Shown: one piece after another, positions 27,257-36,473 of the stretch
Layout: every line of letters begins with the position of its first letter
Numbering within the stretch: position 1 is the stretch's first letter
Source: [Mycobacterium] nativiensis
Lineage (GTDB): Bacteria > Actinomycetota > Actinomycetes > Mycobacteriales > Mycobacteriaceae
NCBI RefSeq assembly: GCF_020172685.1
Contig: NZ_CP083986.1
Location: 88,456 to 152,455 of the forward strand
Direction: 5' to 3'
Length of the DNA stretch: 64,000 nucleotides
Program-made: the position numbers and the translations under genes
Notes under the pieces: model-generated
Databases searched by the model: none
Told to the model about the DNA's origin: nothing
What the model saw: the letters and a program-made list of their open reading frames with translations, nothing else

Positions 27257-27844
27257 ATGACACGCACCGAGACGTCCACTCGCGAGCATCTGCTGAACGT
27301 GACCGAACGACTGTTGCTGGAATCCGGTTATGAGGCGGTGTCGGTGCGTGCCGTGTGCGCCGCCGCAGGAGTGAATCCTGCTGCCGTGCACTACCATTTC
27401 GGATCAAAGGTCGATTTGGTGACGGCGCTGTTGGAGACCCGATTGGGCCCGCTGTGGGCAGATGCGCTGCCTGAGGTGACGGCCGATTGCGCGATGTCCA
27501 TCGATACCGCGGTTCGGATCGTGGTGGACCCGATCGCGACGTTGGCGGCTGATCCGGCAGGTCGGCTGTATCTGCACTTGTTAGCGCGTCTTCTGCTGGC
27601 CCGCAATGAAGTCGCGTGGACAAAAAGGTGGTTCACGGTGACACCCTGGGCGCGCATCCTGTCCGCCCAGGTGGCTGGATTGAGTGAGCGGGACGCCGTG
27701 CACCGGTGGATGCTCGCGTTCGAGTTGATTTTCGTACAGTTCGGCGATCCTCTGGCCGGCGACCGTCGGCTCACCGATGAGAAGGTGCAGAACCTACGGG
27801 ACTTCGTAGCCGCAGGTCTGTCGGCGCCGGTGGCGTGCTCGTGA
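27257..27844 (+). CDS. TetR-family transcriptional regulator
   Basis: 195-aa repressor. The N-terminal helix-turn-helix spans about residues 10-55 and ends in the family signature AAGVNPAAVHYHFGSKVDLV. The C-terminal ligand-binding domain is helical, with a Trp/Phe-rich pocket region (TKRWFTVTPWARIL). The ATG at 27257 was chosen because an upstream GTG (27218) lies inside the operator palindrome. It overlaps the flavin oxidoreductase start (GTGA), so it probably controls that gene and itself. Codon use looks less GC-biased than in neighbours. No counterpart exists at this locus in M. tuberculosis, which has bglS there. Confidence 0.88.
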   Translation: MTRTETSTREHLLNVTERLLLESGYEAVSVRAVCAAAGVNPAAVHYHFGSKVDLVTALLETRLGPLWADALPEVTADCAMSIDTAVRIVVDPIATLAADPAGRLYLHLLARLLLARNEVAWTKRWFTVTPWARILSAQVAGLSERDAVHRWMLAFELIFVQFGDPLAGDRRLTDEKVQNLRDFVAAGLSAPVACS

Positions 27845-29055
27845 GTGCCGTGGCGGCCGACGTCTTCGGTCAGGCGGCACTGGGGCCGATCACGTTGCGG
27901 AACCGCGTCATCAAAGCGGCCACCTTCGAGGCGCGTACACCCGGCGGGGCAGTCACCGAAGAGTTGATCGACTTCCACCGTGCTCCGGCGGCGGGTGGCG
28001 TGGGAATGACGACTGTGGCCTATTGCGCGGTATCTCCGGAAGGGCGAACCGAACGCGACCAGATCCTCATGACACCGCAGGCAGCCCAGGGACTACAGCG
28101 CCTAACCGACGCCATCCACGCGGAGGGTGCCGCAGCCTGCGCCCAACTCGGGCACGCCGGACCCGTGGCAAACGCCAAGTCCAACGGCCTTCCGGCCGTC
28201 TCCCCGAGTAGATTGTTCAGTCCACTGGGTATGGCGTTCACCCGCCGCCCCGATACCGGGGACTTGCGCCGAATGGTCGCCGACCATGCGCGAGCGGCCA
28301 GGGTGGCGGTTTCTTCCGGATTTGACGCCGTGGAGCTGCATTTCGGACACAACTACCTGGTAAGTGCATTCTTCAGTCCGTTGTTGAACCGTCGACGTGA
28401 TAACTACGGCGGGAGCCTGGCGAATCGCGCACGGTTGGCTCGAGAAATCGCCATGGCGGTTCGAGAAGAGGTTGGGGATCGCATCGCTGTCACGGCGAAA
28501 CTCAATATGGAAGACGGCTTCCCCGGTGGCCTACACATCGAGGACGGCCTACAGATCGGTCGATGGCTGCAGGATGACGGTGCGCTGGACGCACTTCAGC
28601 TCACAGCGGGTAGTTCGCTACTTAATCCGATGTATTACTTTCGCGGCCGAGCTCCCCGTACCGAGTTCGCCGGAGTCTTCCCGCGGCCCCTGAACTGGTT
28701 TTTCGCCATTGCCGGCCGGGGCTTCCTGCGCCGGTACCCGTTTGAAGAACTCTATCTACTCGACACGGCTCGCCAGTTTCGACGGGAACTGACCATGCCG
28801 TTGATTCTGCTCGGCGGTATCACCGATCGTCGCAGCATGGATCTGGCGATGAGCGAAGGTTTTGAGTTCGTGGCGATGGCCAGGGGTCTGCTGCGGGACC
28901 CGAGTCTGGTTAAGCGGATCGGCGCTGACGCCGATTCCCGTTCCCTGTGTACACATTGCAACACCTGCATGGTGACGATCTTCGAGCGGACCCGTTGCGT
29001 CTTGCGTCCCGAAGCAGGCGTTTCAAAGGCCCGTGGCCCCTGGCTGGTGGTGTAG
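27841..29055 (+). CDS. Old-yellow-enzyme family NADH:flavin oxidoreductase
   Basis: 404-aa FMN-dependent TIM barrel. Conserved parts include GPITLRNRVIKAATFE at the N-terminus, AQLGHAGPVA in the first third, the substrate-binding LHFGHNYLVSAFFSP (the usual HxxH appears as HFGHN), and RRRDNYGGSLANRARL. Near the C-terminus, CTHCNTC followed by another Cys resembles the iron-sulfur Cys set of 2,4-dienoyl-CoA reductase relatives. The additional NAD/FAD domain of those enzymes is absent. The GTG at 27841 overlaps the TetR stop. It is a likely reductase of enones or xenobiotics regulated by the TetR protein; the substrate is not readable. Confidence 0.85.
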   Translation: MSAVAADVFGQAALGPITLRNRVIKAATFEARTPGGAVTEELIDFHRAPAAGGVGMTTVAYCAVSPEGRTERDQILMTPQAAQGLQRLTDAIHAEGAAACAQLGHAGPVANAKSNGLPAVSPSRLFSPLGMAFTRRPDTGDLRRMVADHARAARVAVSSGFDAVELHFGHNYLVSAFFSPLLNRRRDNYGGSLANRARLAREIAMAVREEVGDRIAVTAKLNMEDGFPGGLHIEDGLQIGRWLQDDGALDALQLTAGSSLLNPMYYFRGRAPRTEFAGVFPRPLNWFFAIAGRGFLRRYPFEELYLLDTARQFRRELTMPLILLGGITDRRSMDLAMSEGFEFVAMARGLLRDPSLVKRIGADADSRSLCTHCNTCMVTIFERTRCVLRPEAGVSKARGPWLVV

Positions 29056-29070
29056 ACCAAGTAGCGGCGT

Positions 29071-29102
29071 CCGGTGACGCGCAATGCGTTGCGCGTCACC
29101 GG
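29071..29102. terminator. Perfect 14-bp stem terminator
   Basis: CCGGTGACGCGCAA (29071-29084) pairs perfectly with its complement at 29089-29102 around a 4-nt TGCG loop. It lies between the convergent oxidoreductase and mymT genes and can act in both directions. There is no T tract, which is common for mycobacterial terminators. Confidence 0.8.
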
Positions 29103-29112
29103 TCTCCGGCGT

Positions 29113-29262
29113 TCAGCTGCTTACGGCTACCAGTTCGTCACCGCAGGTGCAGCGGTAGGCCGCGCCGGCACCCTCGCAGTGGCACGCGGTTTCGATGCGG
29201 ACCCGGCATCCACAGCCGCCGTGGCCGCAGGTCAGCACGGTTCCTGCTTCGTAGTTCGCCAT
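29113..29262 (-). CDS. mymT: MymT copper metallothionein
   Basis: 49-aa Cys-rich protein matching mycobacterial MymT: the MxNYEAGTxLTC start, GCGCRVRIE centre and YRCTCGDEL end are all present. There are seven Cys (12, 17, 19, 27, 29, 38, 40) and His14 and His28. MymT binds several Cu(I) ions in a solvent-shielded core and protects against copper. The ATG at 29262 is preceded by AGGAGAAAGG; a GTG at 29271 would add three residues. Transcription starts from a divergent region holding a RicR-type palindrome, consistent with copper induction. Confidence 0.95.
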   Translation of the reverse strand: MANYEAGTVLTCGHGGCGCRVRIETACHCEGAGAAYRCTCGDELVAVSS

Positions 29263-29315
29263 GTTTCGCACCTTTCTCCTGATGATCCCCCGGCAGGTCC
29301 GGGTGTCCCGACTAT

Positions 29316-29332
29316 ATACCCTATAGGGGTAT
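29316..29332. promoter_or_regulatory. RicR operator (mymT promoter)
   Basis: The palindrome ATACCC-TATAG-GGGTAT (29316-29332) has the form of the copper-responsive RicR/CsoR-type site. Read toward mymT, a TATAGT -10 hexamer (29311-29316) directly adjoins it, so a bound repressor would block RNA polymerase. The same palindrome arms recur at 32927-32943 before the ricR operon. Confidence 0.88.
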
Positions 29333-29385
29333 GGGGTAAAACTTTTTTCGGCCTGATTTCCGTCGCGCGGGCTAGTCTCGGTGGG

Positions 29386-30042
29386 GTGAGTGAGAAGCCA
29401 ACGCCCCGTGACGTCGACGTTCTGTTGGACCGGGTCTTCGCCGGCGGCGATCCGGCGCTGGAGGAGGCGCTGGCCGCCAGCGACGCGGCAGGTCTGCCCG
29501 CCATTGCGGTATCGGCGCAGCAGGGCAAGTTCTTGAATCTGCTCGCGACCGCGACCCGGGCCACTCGCATCCTGGAGATCGGGACCCTGGGGGGCTACAG
29601 CACGATCTGGCTGGCGCGGGCCGCCGGACCCGGCGGCGTGGTGGTGACGTGCGAGTACGAGCCCAAGCACGCCGAGGTCGCCCGGGTCAACCTGGAGCGG
29701 GCCGGTGTCGGTGACCGGGTGCAGGTGCTGGTCGGCCCGGCCTTGGACACGCTGCCGGCGCTGTCCGGTGAACCGTTCGATCTGGTGTTCATCGACGCCG
29801 ACAAGGAGAACAACATCGGCTACCTGAACTGGGCGGTGCAGCTGTGCCACCCCGGGTCGGTCATCGTGGTGGACAACGTGATCCGCGAGGGCGCGATCCT
29901 GCACCCGGATTCGGATCCGACCGCGCGGGGCAGCCGGGACGTGTTGGAGTTGATGGCCGAGCATCCGCGCCTGCAGGCCGCCGCGATCCAAACGGTCGGG
30001 GTCAAGGGCTGGGACGGCTTCGCCATCGCGGTGGTGCGGTAG
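29386..30042 (+). CDS. O-methyltransferase (Rv0187-like)
   Basis: 218-aa class I SAM-dependent O-methyltransferase of the catechol/caffeoyl-CoA type. The SAM motif [16 protein letters not shown] is at about 65-80, and the acidic metal-binding motif [10 protein letters not shown] is near residue 140, with a second metal-ligand region, VVDNVIREG, near 165. Such enzymes methylate catechol-like hydroxyls using Mg2+. The start is GTG at 29386; a TAGTCT hexamer (29373-29378) ends 7 nt before it, suggesting a leaderless transcript. It is divergent from mymT, with the RicR palindrome 54 bp upstream, so copper control is possible but unproven. Confidence 0.88.
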   Translation: MSEKPTPRDVDVLLDRVFAGGDPALEEALAASDAAGLPAIAVSAQQGKFLNLLATATRATRILEIGTLGGYSTIWLARAAGPGGVVVTCEYEPKHAEVARVNLERAGVGDRVQVLVGPALDTLPALSGEPFDLVFIDADKENNIGYLNWAVQLCHPGSVIVVDNVIREGAILHPDSDPTARGSRDVLELMAEHPRLQAAAIQTVGVKGWDGFAIAVVR

Positions 30043-30170
30043 CCGAGAATATTGCGTCCGACCAGCCGGATTTCCGTTGCTGGCGGATCGCGGGCGAGCG
30101 TAGCCTTTCATCAGATGGATGGGTGCAGCGGGGCATGAAAATGCCTGCTGCATAACAGAAAGGTTGCGAA

Positions 30171-30617
30171 ATGAGTACAATCCATTCATCAATCGAACAC
30201 CATCCGGATCTGTTAGCTCTGCGGGCGACCTATGACAGAGCGGCCGAGTCGATGGTTGCGCAATTCACCTTCGGGATGACCCTGTTGACGGCGGTCTACG
30301 CCGCCCTGTCACCGTGGATCGTCGGATTCGAGAGCACCTCCCGGCTGACGTTCAACAACTTCATCGTCGGCGCGGTGGTCGCGTTCCTGGCGTGCGGGCT
30401 GGCCTCCGCGCTGGACCGCACCCACGGCTTGGCGTGGACACTGCCGATCTTCGGAGTGTGGTTCATCGTGTCGCCGTGGGTACTGCGGGACATGTCGCCG
30501 ACGCCCGGCATGGCCTGGTCGAATGTGGTCGCCGGTGCGATGTTGACCGCCCTGGGCCTGACCGCCGCCTACTTCGGCAGGCGCGCCCGCCACGACGCGG
30601 CCACGAACACGCCGTGA
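30171..30617 (+). CDS. SPW-repeat membrane protein (Rv0188-like)
   Basis: 148-aa integral membrane protein with four hydrophobic helices. The defining SPW motif occurs twice, as LSPWIVGF and VSPWVLRD, one per helical pair, so the protein is an internal duplication. SPW proteins are of unknown function. GAAAGG precedes the ATG by 7 nt. It follows the O-methyltransferase, as in M. tuberculosis, and ends at a strong hairpin shared with glbN. Confidence 0.87.
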   Translation: MSTIHSSIEHHPDLLALRATYDRAAESMVAQFTFGMTLLTAVYAALSPWIVGFESTSRLTFNNFIVGAVVAFLACGLASALDRTHGLAWTLPIFGVWFIVSPWVLRDMSPTPGMAWSNVVAGAMLTALGLTAAYFGRRARHDAATNTP

Positions 30618-30628
30618 GGTTCGCAGCT

Positions 30629-30660
30629 GGCTGACCGGCCGGACCGCCGGCCGGTCAGCC
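30629..30660. terminator. Perfect 14-bp stem terminator, overlapping the glbN stop
   Basis: GGCTGACCGGCCGG (30629-30642) pairs with its exact complement at 30647-30660 around a 4-nt ACCG loop. It lies between the convergent SPW-protein and glbN genes. The glbN stop codon (30655-30657, minus strand) falls within the stem, so the hairpin forms as glbN translation finishes. Confidence 0.8.
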
Positions 30661-31032
30661 CAGTGCGGCGCTGTGCCGGTTGGTCACGATGTCATCGGAC
30701 AGCGGTGCGACGGCCGCCATGATTTCGGCCGTAATCGACTCGGGTACACCGCAACTGGTCAGCGCCGCGGTGAGATGTCCTACGACCAGGTCGAACTGCA
30801 GCCGGCCGATGTTGCGGCCGCGATGGGCGTCGGCCATCGACAACCCACGATACGGCTCGGGGCCGCCCAGCGCTGCCGCCAAGAACGCGACCTGCTTGCG
30901 TTCGAGGCGGGCCATATCGCTGTTGCGGAAGTAGCCGGCGAGCCGCGCGTCGGCCAACACGCGTGCGTAGAAGTCTTCGACGACGGCGGTCAGCGCTGCA
31001 TCGCCGCCGATTTCCTGGTAGATGCAAGTCAT
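30655..31032 (-). CDS. glbN: Group I truncated haemoglobin (trHbN)
   Basis: 125-aa truncated haemoglobin. It shares FYxRVLAD, KQVxFxAAALGGPEPY and the HxGRxI region with M. tuberculosis GlbN. By alignment, Tyr22 is the distal B10 residue (Tyr33 in GlbN), Gln47 the E11 residue (Gln58) and His70 the proximal F8 ligand (His81). The enzyme family converts nitric oxide to nitrate. The N-terminal charged pre-A extension of about 12 residues seen in M. tuberculosis is absent if translation starts at the ATG at 31032, which has GAGGA upstream. The frame is open a further 21 codons upstream, but that sequence does not look like the pre-A segment. Confidence 0.92.
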   Translation of the reverse strand: MTCIYQEIGGDAALTAVVEDFYARVLADARLAGYFRNSDMARLERKQVAFLAAALGGPEPYRGLSMADAHRGRNIGRLQFDLVVGHLTAALTSCGVPESITAEIMAAVAPLSDDIVTNRHSAALG

Positions 31033-31166
31033 GTGACGTGTCCTCGGTTGCGAACAATGCACCAGCCAGCACACCGCCAGGGCGTTTCGTCGCAATTAAG
31101 ACGCCGTCACGTTCGTCGAAAGAACATCTCACGCCCGGGATCCGGCCGAGGGCGGCCGGCGACGTG

Positions 31167-32882
31167 CTACCCGCAGACGGCGCCGGTGGCCGCCGAACCC
31201 ACCAGCTTGCGGTACTTGGCCAGCACGCCCGTGGTGTAGCGCGGCGGGGGAGGGGTGAAACCCTGCGCGCGGGTGGCGAACTCATCCGGGTCGACCACCA
31301 CGTCCAGGGTCGCGTTGGCCACATCGAGCCGGATCTTGTCGCCGTCACGCAGGAAGGCCACCGGGCCGCCGTCCACCGCCTCGGGTGCGATGTGGCCGAC
31401 GCACAACCCGGTGGTGCCACCGGAGAAGCGGCCGTCGGTGAGCAGCAGCACGTCCTTGCCCAGTCCGGCGCCCTTGATCGCGCCGGTGATGGCCAGCATC
31501 TCGCGCATCCCCGGCCCGCCCTTGGGCCCCTCGTAGCGGATCACCACGGCGTCGCCGGCGGTGATCGTGCCGTCTTCCAGCGCATCCAGCGCGGCCCGCT
31601 CGCCGTCGAAAACCCGTGCGGTGCCCTCGAACACGTCGGTGTCGAAGCCGGCCGACTTGACCACCGCGCCCTCCGGTGCGAGCGATCCGCGCAGGATGGT
31701 GATGCCGCCGGTCGGGTGGATCGGGTTGGTCAGCGCGTGCAGGACCTTGCCGTCGACAACCGGGGGATTGAGCTCGGCGATGTTCTCCGCCATCGTCTTT
31801 CCGGTGACGGTCATGCAGTCGCCGTGCAGCAGGCCGGCTTCCAGCAGGGTCTTGAGCATGACCGGCACCCCGCCGATCTTGTCGATGTCGTACATGACGT
31901 GCGCCCCGAACGGCTTGACATCCGCCAGGTGCGGCACCTTCGCCCCGACCCGGGAGAAGTCGGCCAGGGTCAGATCCACCTCGGCCTCGCGGGCGATCGC
32001 CAACAGGTGCAGCACCGCGTTGGTCGATCCGCCGAACGCCATCACCACCGCGATCGCGTTCTCGAACGCCTCCTTGGTCAGGATGTCGCGAGCGGTGATG
32101 CCCCGGCGCAGCAACTCCACCACGGCCGCTCCGCTGGCGCGGGCGTAACCGTCACGGCGCCGGTCGACCGCTGGCGGCGAGGCGCTGCCCGGCAGTGACA
32201 TGCCCAGCGCCTCAGCCGCACTGGCCATGGTGTTGGCGGTGTACATGCCGCCGCAGGCGCCCTCGCCGGGGCAGATCGACCGCTCGATGATGTCGACGTC
32301 CTCGCGGGACATCAGGCCGCGCGAACAGGCGCCGACCGCCTCGAACGCGTCGATGATCGTCACCTCGCGCTCGGTGCCGTCGGACAGTTGGGCGTAGCCG
32401 GGCATGGTGGAGCCCGCGTAGAGGAAGACCGAGGCCAGGTCCAGGCGCGCGGCGGCCATCAGCATCCCGGGCAGCGACTTGTCGCAGCCGGCCAGCAGCA
32501 CCGAGCCGTCCAGCCGCTCGGCGCACATCACGGTCTCGACGCTGTCGGCGATCACCTCGCGAGACACCAGGGAGAAGTGCATGCCCTCGTGGCCCATCGA
32601 GATGCCGTCGGAGACCGAGATGGTGCCGAACTCCAGCGGGTAGCCGCTCGCCTCCAGCACGCCTTCCTTGGCGGCCTTGGCCAACCGGTCCAGCGAGAGG
32701 TTGCAGGGTGTGATCTCGTTCCACGACGAGGCCACCCCGATCTGGGGCTTGGCGAAGTCGTCGTCTCCCATTCCGACCGCCCGCAGCATCCCGCGGGCTG
32801 CGGACTTCTCCAGGCCGTCGGTGACGTCACGACTGCGTGGTTTGATGTCGACGGACGAGGCGTCGGTGCTCCCAGAATTCAC
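31167..32882 (-). CDS. ilvD: Dihydroxy-acid dehydratase
   Basis: 571 aa, near the usual length (575 in M. tuberculosis). It carries out the dehydration of 2,3-dihydroxy acids to 2-keto acids in valine, leucine and isoleucine synthesis, using an Fe-S cluster. Cluster cysteines are visible in [11 protein letters not shown] and [20 protein letters not shown], and the C-terminal [19 protein letters not shown] is diagnostic. The start is GTG at 32882; the conserved core begins at [14 protein letters not shown], so the exact start within the first dozen codons is uncertain. It is divergent from the DUF305-ricR operon. Confidence 0.95.
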   Translation of the reverse strand: MNSGSTDASSVDIKPRSRDVTDGLEKSAARGMLRAVGMGDDDFAKPQIGVASSWNEITPCNLSLDRLAKAAKEGVLEASGYPLEFGTISVSDGISMGHEGMHFSLVSREVIADSVETVMCAERLDGSVLLAGCDKSLPGMLMAAARLDLASVFLYAGSTMPGYAQLSDGTEREVTIIDAFEAVGACSRGLMSREDVDIIERSICPGEGACGGMYTANTMASAAEALGMSLPGSASPPAVDRRRDGYARASGAAVVELLRRGITARDILTKEAFENAIAVVMAFGGSTNAVLHLLAIAREAEVDLTLADFSRVGAKVPHLADVKPFGAHVMYDIDKIGGVPVMLKTLLEAGLLHGDCMTVTGKTMAENIAELNPPVVDGKVLHALTNPIHPTGGITILRGSLAPEGAVVKSAGFDTDVFEGTARVFDGERAALDALEDGTITAGDAVVIRYEGPKGGPGMREMLAITGAIKGAGLGKDVLLLTDGRFSGGTTGLCVGHIAPEAVDGGPVAFLRDGDKIRLDVANATLDVVVDPDEFATRAQGFTPPPPRYTTGVLAKYRKLVGSAATGAVCG

Positions 32883-32926
32883 CAGCTCAGTATGACGGTA
32901 GGGCCGAACCGGGCAAAACGAATATC

Positions 32927-32943
32927 ATACCCCGCGGGGGTAT
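32927..32943. promoter_or_regulatory. RicR operator (DUF305-ricR promoter)
   Basis: ATACCC-CGCGG-GGGTAT (32927-32943) has the same arms and 5-bp spacing as the site before mymT. It is followed 4 bp later by a TAAAGT -10 hexamer (32948-32953), which ends 6 nt before the ATG at 32960. The site is thus placed between -35 and -10 for repression, and the transcript looks leaderless. It predicts autoregulation of ricR. Confidence 0.88.
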
Positions 32944-32959
32944 GCGCTAAAGTGGGCGC

Positions 32960-33547
32960 ATGAGAACAGCCATCACGGTCGCCGTTGCGGTCGTCGTCAG
33001 CATCGCCGCGGGCGCGTGTCACAGCCCTGCGCCGGGCGGGCCGAGCGCGGCGCCGGAGACCCAGAGATCGAGCGGTGCGCCGGGTGCGGCCACCGGCAGC
33101 GCCGGCGACATCGCGTTCCTGGAGAACATGGTTGTCCACCACCAGCAGGCCCTGGAGTTGACGGCGCTGAGCTATGGGCGCAGCACCAATTCCGCCCTGC
33201 TGGCGCTGGCGAACCAGATCACCGCGCAGCAACAGACCGAACTGCAGGGCTGTCAGGCCCAACTGCTGCAGTGGGAGGCGCCCGGCAGCCCGTCGGCCCA
33301 AAACCACGCCGAGATCCCTGGAATGGTGGATCAGGCCACCATCGACAAACTGCGCAACTTGCATGGAGCAGCCTTCGACAAGCTGTGGCTTCAGACCATG
33401 ATCGCCCACCACCGTGGCGCGATCACGATGGCGCACAACGAGATCGAACAGGGTCAGAGCCCGGAGGCGATCAGCATCGCGCAATCACTGCTGCCGCGGC
33501 AGCAGGCCGACATAGATCAGATGACCGCAATGTTGGGAGAGACATGA
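32960..33547 (+). CDS. DUF305 copper-associated lipoprotein
   Basis: 195-aa putative lipoprotein with a signal sequence ending in AAGAC (lipobox Cys at about residue 20), then a short Pro/Ser linker. The DUF305 domain is a four-helix, ferritin-like bundle with two HH motifs, MVVHHQQALELT and MIAHHRGAITMAH, which are potential metal ligands. DUF305 proteins often occur beside copper-response genes, but the role is unproven. The gene shares an operon and an ATGA overlap with ricR, and a RicR palindrome covers its promoter. Confidence 0.88.
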   Translation: MRTAITVAVAVVVSIAAGACHSPAPGGPSAAPETQRSSGAPGAATGSAGDIAFLENMVVHHQQALELTALSYGRSTNSALLALANQITAQQQTELQGCQAQLLQWEAPGSPSAQNHAEIPGMVDQATIDKLRNLHGAAFDKLWLQTMIAHHRGAITMAHNEIEQGQSPEAISIAQSLLPRQQADIDQMTAMLGET

Positions 33548-33837
33548 CCACCGACGCTCCTGGGTACTCCCCGCGCAAGGACAACTACGCCAAGCGGCTG
33601 CGCCGTATCGAGGGCCAGGTGCGCGGAATTGCCAAGATGATCGAGGAGGACAAGTACTGCATCGATGTCCTCACCCAGATCAGCGCGGCCAACAGTGCGC
33701 TGCGGTCGGTGGCGCTGAACCTGCTCGACGAGCATCTGGGGCACTGCGTCACCGGGGCGGTCGCCTCCGGCGGCGAGGAGGCCGACGCGAAACTCGCCGA
33801 AGCCTCCGCCGCTATCGCGCGGTTGGTTCGTTCCTGA
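33544..33837 (+). CDS. ricR: RicR, CsoR-family copper repressor
   Basis: 97-aa CsoR/RcnR-family four-helix regulator. The DNA-contacting N-terminal region includes YAKRLRRIEGQVRGIAKMIE. The Cu(I) site Cys-His-Cys is present as Cys39, His64 and Cys68. In M. tuberculosis RicR (Rv0190) represses mymT, lpqS and itself, and releases DNA when Cu(I) binds. Two matching operators occur in this window, at mymT and at this operon. The ATG at 33544 overlaps the DUF305 stop; the long upstream open frame is a shadow of the DUF305 gene. Confidence 0.95.
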   Translation: MTTDAPGYSPRKDNYAKRLRRIEGQVRGIAKMIEEDKYCIDVLTQISAANSALRSVALNLLDEHLGHCVTGAVASGGEEADAKLAEASAAIARLVRS

Positions 33838-33916
33838 CTCGGGCGCCGTTACCATGTGATCCAGCAGTTACCGGGAGCGCACCGCGCCACACACCACTCG
33901 ACGCTGCTCCCACACC

Positions 33917-35137
33917 ATGACTGTCGAAACCGGAAAGACCCGAAGCGGGCCGCCGACGCCCTGGACGCCGCGGATCACGGCTCAATTGGCGATCCTGGCT
34001 GCAGCCGCATTCATCTACGCCACCGCTGAGATCCTGCCGGTCGGCGCGCTGCCCGCGATCTCGCAGGGCCTGGATGTCAGCGAGGCCCTGGTCGGAACCC
34101 TGCTGGCCTGGTATGCGGTGGTCGCGGCCGCGACGACGATTCCATTGGTTCGCTGGACGGCGCACTGGCCCCGCCGCCGGGTGCTGCTGATCACCCTGAT
34201 CTGCCTGACCGCCTCGCAGGTGATCTCGGCATTGGCGCCGACCTTCGCCGTGCTGGCCGCGGGTCGTGCACTGTGCGCCGTCACCCACGGGCTGATGTGG
34301 TCGGTGCTGGCACCCATCGCCACCCGCCTGGTCCCGCCCAGTCATTCCGGCCGCGCCACGACCGCGATCTATGTCGGAACCAGCCTGGCGCTGGTGGTCG
34401 GTATCCCGTTGACGTCGGCCATGAGCCTGCTGTGGGGCTGGCGGCCGGCCGTTGTGGTGATCACCGTGGCGGCGGCGTCCATCACCGTGGCGGCGCGGTT
34501 CGCGCTGCCCGCCCTGGTGCTCAGCAACGATCAGCTGGCGCTGGTCGGCCGCCATCACTACCGCAACCGGCGGCTGCTGGGCGTGAGCACGGTGATGCTG
34601 ATCGCCGTCACCGGCCACTTCATCTCCTACACGTTCATCGCGGTGATCATCGAGGAAGTGGTCGGGGTTCCCGGGGCCCGACTGGCGTGGCTGTTGGCCG
34701 CCTTCGGGGCGGCCGGCCTGGTCGCGATGCCGATGCTGGCGCGGCCGCTGGACCACCGACCGAAAGCGGTCACCGGTAGCTGCATGGCCGCACTGTCGAC
34801 GGCGTTCGTCGTACTGGCCGCACTGTCGATCAACGGGCACCACTCGACCGGAACCACGGTGGTCGCGGCGGCGGCGATCGTGCTGTGGGGGGCGATGGCG
34901 ATGGCCGTTTCGCCGATGCTGCAGTCGGCGGCGATGCGCACCGCCCCCGATGATCCCGACGGTGCGTCCGGGCTGTACGTGACCGCATTTCAGGTGGGGA
35001 TCACCGGCGGATCGCTGGCCGGCGGGCTGTTGTTCGACAAGGCCGGAACGTCGGCGATGCTGAGCGCATCGGCATTGCTGGTCGGTCTCGCAGCGGCCGG
35101 AATAGCGGTCAGCAAACGCCTGTTCGTCGTTCCCTGA
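33917..35137 (+). CDS. MFS transporter (Rv0191-like)
   Basis: 406-aa major facilitator with twelve predicted helices. It resembles sugar-efflux and drug-efflux (DHA1-type) permeases, with an acidic residue in TM1 (YATAEILPVGALPAIS), a basic motif A-like loop after TM2 (RWTAHWPRRRVLL), and a TM5 motif C-like stretch, ALVVGIPLTSAMSLLWGW. Rv0191 is the positional counterpart and has been linked to chloramphenicol and other drug efflux. The ATG at 33917 is the first in frame. It is 79 bp downstream of ricR on the same strand. Confidence 0.87.
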   Translation: MTVETGKTRSGPPTPWTPRITAQLAILAAAAFIYATAEILPVGALPAISQGLDVSEALVGTLLAWYAVVAAATTIPLVRWTAHWPRRRVLLITLICLTASQVISALAPTFAVLAAGRALCAVTHGLMWSVLAPIATRLVPPSHSGRATTAIYVGTSLALVVGIPLTSAMSLLWGWRPAVVVITVAAASITVAARFALPALVLSNDQLALVGRHHYRNRRLLGVSTVMLIAVTGHFISYTFIAVIIEEVVGVPGARLAWLLAAFGAAGLVAMPMLARPLDHRPKAVTGSCMAALSTAFVVLAALSINGHHSTGTTVVAAAAIVLWGAMAMAVSPMLQSAAMRTAPDDPDGASGLYVTAFQVGITGGSLAGGLLFDKAGTSAMLSASALLVGLAAAGIAVSKRLFVVP

Positions 35138-35299
35138 CGTGGGCGGGGACGGTAACCTTCGCCACTATTGCTTTGGCTGAACTCGCAGTTCAGCGAGGTA
35201 TGCGGCCCCGTTGTGTGCTGATATCCACTCGCTGTGCGAGTTAGCTGATGGTCGCGCTGTGCAACACTTGGGTTCAAGATCGTGACCGGAGGTACGTAT

Positions 35300-36439
35300 A
35301 TGTCGGGATGGAAGCTCGCAGGAGTCGGAGCCTGGCTCAGCACCGCTGGGCTGGCTGCCGTGCTGACGCTCGGCTGCGGCTCGGCGCTGGCTGACCCGCC
35401 GCAGCAGCCCGGTGACCCGGGAGCGGGCCCTGCTGCCCCGGTCGACCCGGCCGCGGCGCCGGCGGCACCGGACCTGCCGCCCCCGCCGGCACCGGAGCTG
35501 CCGCCGCCCTTCCCGCCTCCGTTCCCGCCTCCGGCGGACCCGATGGCGTTCCCGCCGCCGCCCGAGCCCGCTCCGCCGGCGCCGGGTGAGCCCGCGCCGC
35601 CCGCTGAGCCGGGTGGGCCCGCTGAGCCGGGTGGGCCGCCGCCGGGCCCGGCAGAGTCGGCAGCAGCCACGCCGGCGGCGGCGTCGTCCGGCCCGGTCGT
35701 CGGCCAGAACCCGGAGCCGTTCACCGGCACCGCGCCGTTCCTGCCGCCGACCTTCAACCCGCTCAACGGGTCGATGGTGGGCGTCGCCAAGCCGATCATC
35801 ATCAACTTCCAGCGGCCGATCGCCGACAAGGCGATGGCTGAGCAGGCCGTTCACATCTCGTCGAACCCGCCGGTGTCCGGCAAGTTCTACTGGATGACCC
35901 CCAGCCAGCTGCGGTGGCGGCCGCTCAACTTCTGGCCGGCCCACACCACCGTCACCATCGACGCCGGCGGCACCAAGTCGAGCTTCCGCACCGGTGACTC
36001 CCTGGTGGCCACCGCCGACGACAAGACCCACCAGATGACGATCACCCGCGACGGCAAGGTGGAGAAGACCTTCCCGATGTCGATGGGCATGTCCAGCGGC
36101 GGGCACGAGACACCCAACGGCACCTACTACGTGCTGGAGAAGATGCCCACGCTGGTGATGGACTCCTCGACCTACGGGGTTCCGATCAACTCCACCTACG
36201 GCTACAAGGTGACCGTGCAGGACGCGGTCCGCATCGACAACAGCGGCGGCTTCGTGCACAGCGCCCCGTGGTCGGTCAATGACCAGGGCAAGCGCAACGT
36301 CAGCCACGGCTGCATCAACCTGAGCCCGGCCAACGCGAAGTGGTTCTTCGACAACTTCGGCAGTGGCGACCCGGTCGTGGTGAAGAACTCCGTCGGTACC
36401 TACACCAAGAACGACGGCGCCCAAGACTGGCAGATGTAG
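35300..36439 (+). CDS. L,D-transpeptidase (Rv0192-type)
   Basis: 379-aa secreted L,D-transpeptidase that makes 3-3 cross-links in peptidoglycan. A signal peptide (cleavage near ALA, about 32) is followed by a roughly 110-residue Pro/Ala-rich linker containing two AEPGGP repeats, then an Ig-like domain (about 150-235). The YkuD catalytic domain (about 235-365) contains SHGCINL, with catalytic Cys338 and His336, and an upstream His in [18 protein letters not shown] lies 7 nt before the ATG. The proline linker is likely needed to span the wall. It corresponds to LdtMt4 by position. Confidence 0.9.
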   Translation: MSGWKLAGVGAWLSTAGLAAVLTLGCGSALADPPQQPGDPGAGPAAPVDPAAAPAAPDLPPPPAPELPPPFPPPFPPPADPMAFPPPPEPAPPAPGEPAPPAEPGGPAEPGGPPPGPAESAAATPAAASSGPVVGQNPEPFTGTAPFLPPTFNPLNGSMVGVAKPIIINFQRPIADKAMAEQAVHISSNPPVSGKFYWMTPSQLRWRPLNFWPAHTTVTIDAGGTKSSFRTGDSLVATADDKTHQMTITRDGKVEKTFPMSMGMSSGGHETPNGTYYVLEKMPTLVMDSSTYGVPINSTYGYKVTVQDAVRIDNSGGFVHSAPWSVNDQGKRNVSHGCINLSPANAKWFFDNFGSGDPVVVKNSVGTYTKNDGAQDWQM

Positions 36440-36473
36440 CGCCCCTCCACCGCGCGGTGAAACGGGGCCCGGA

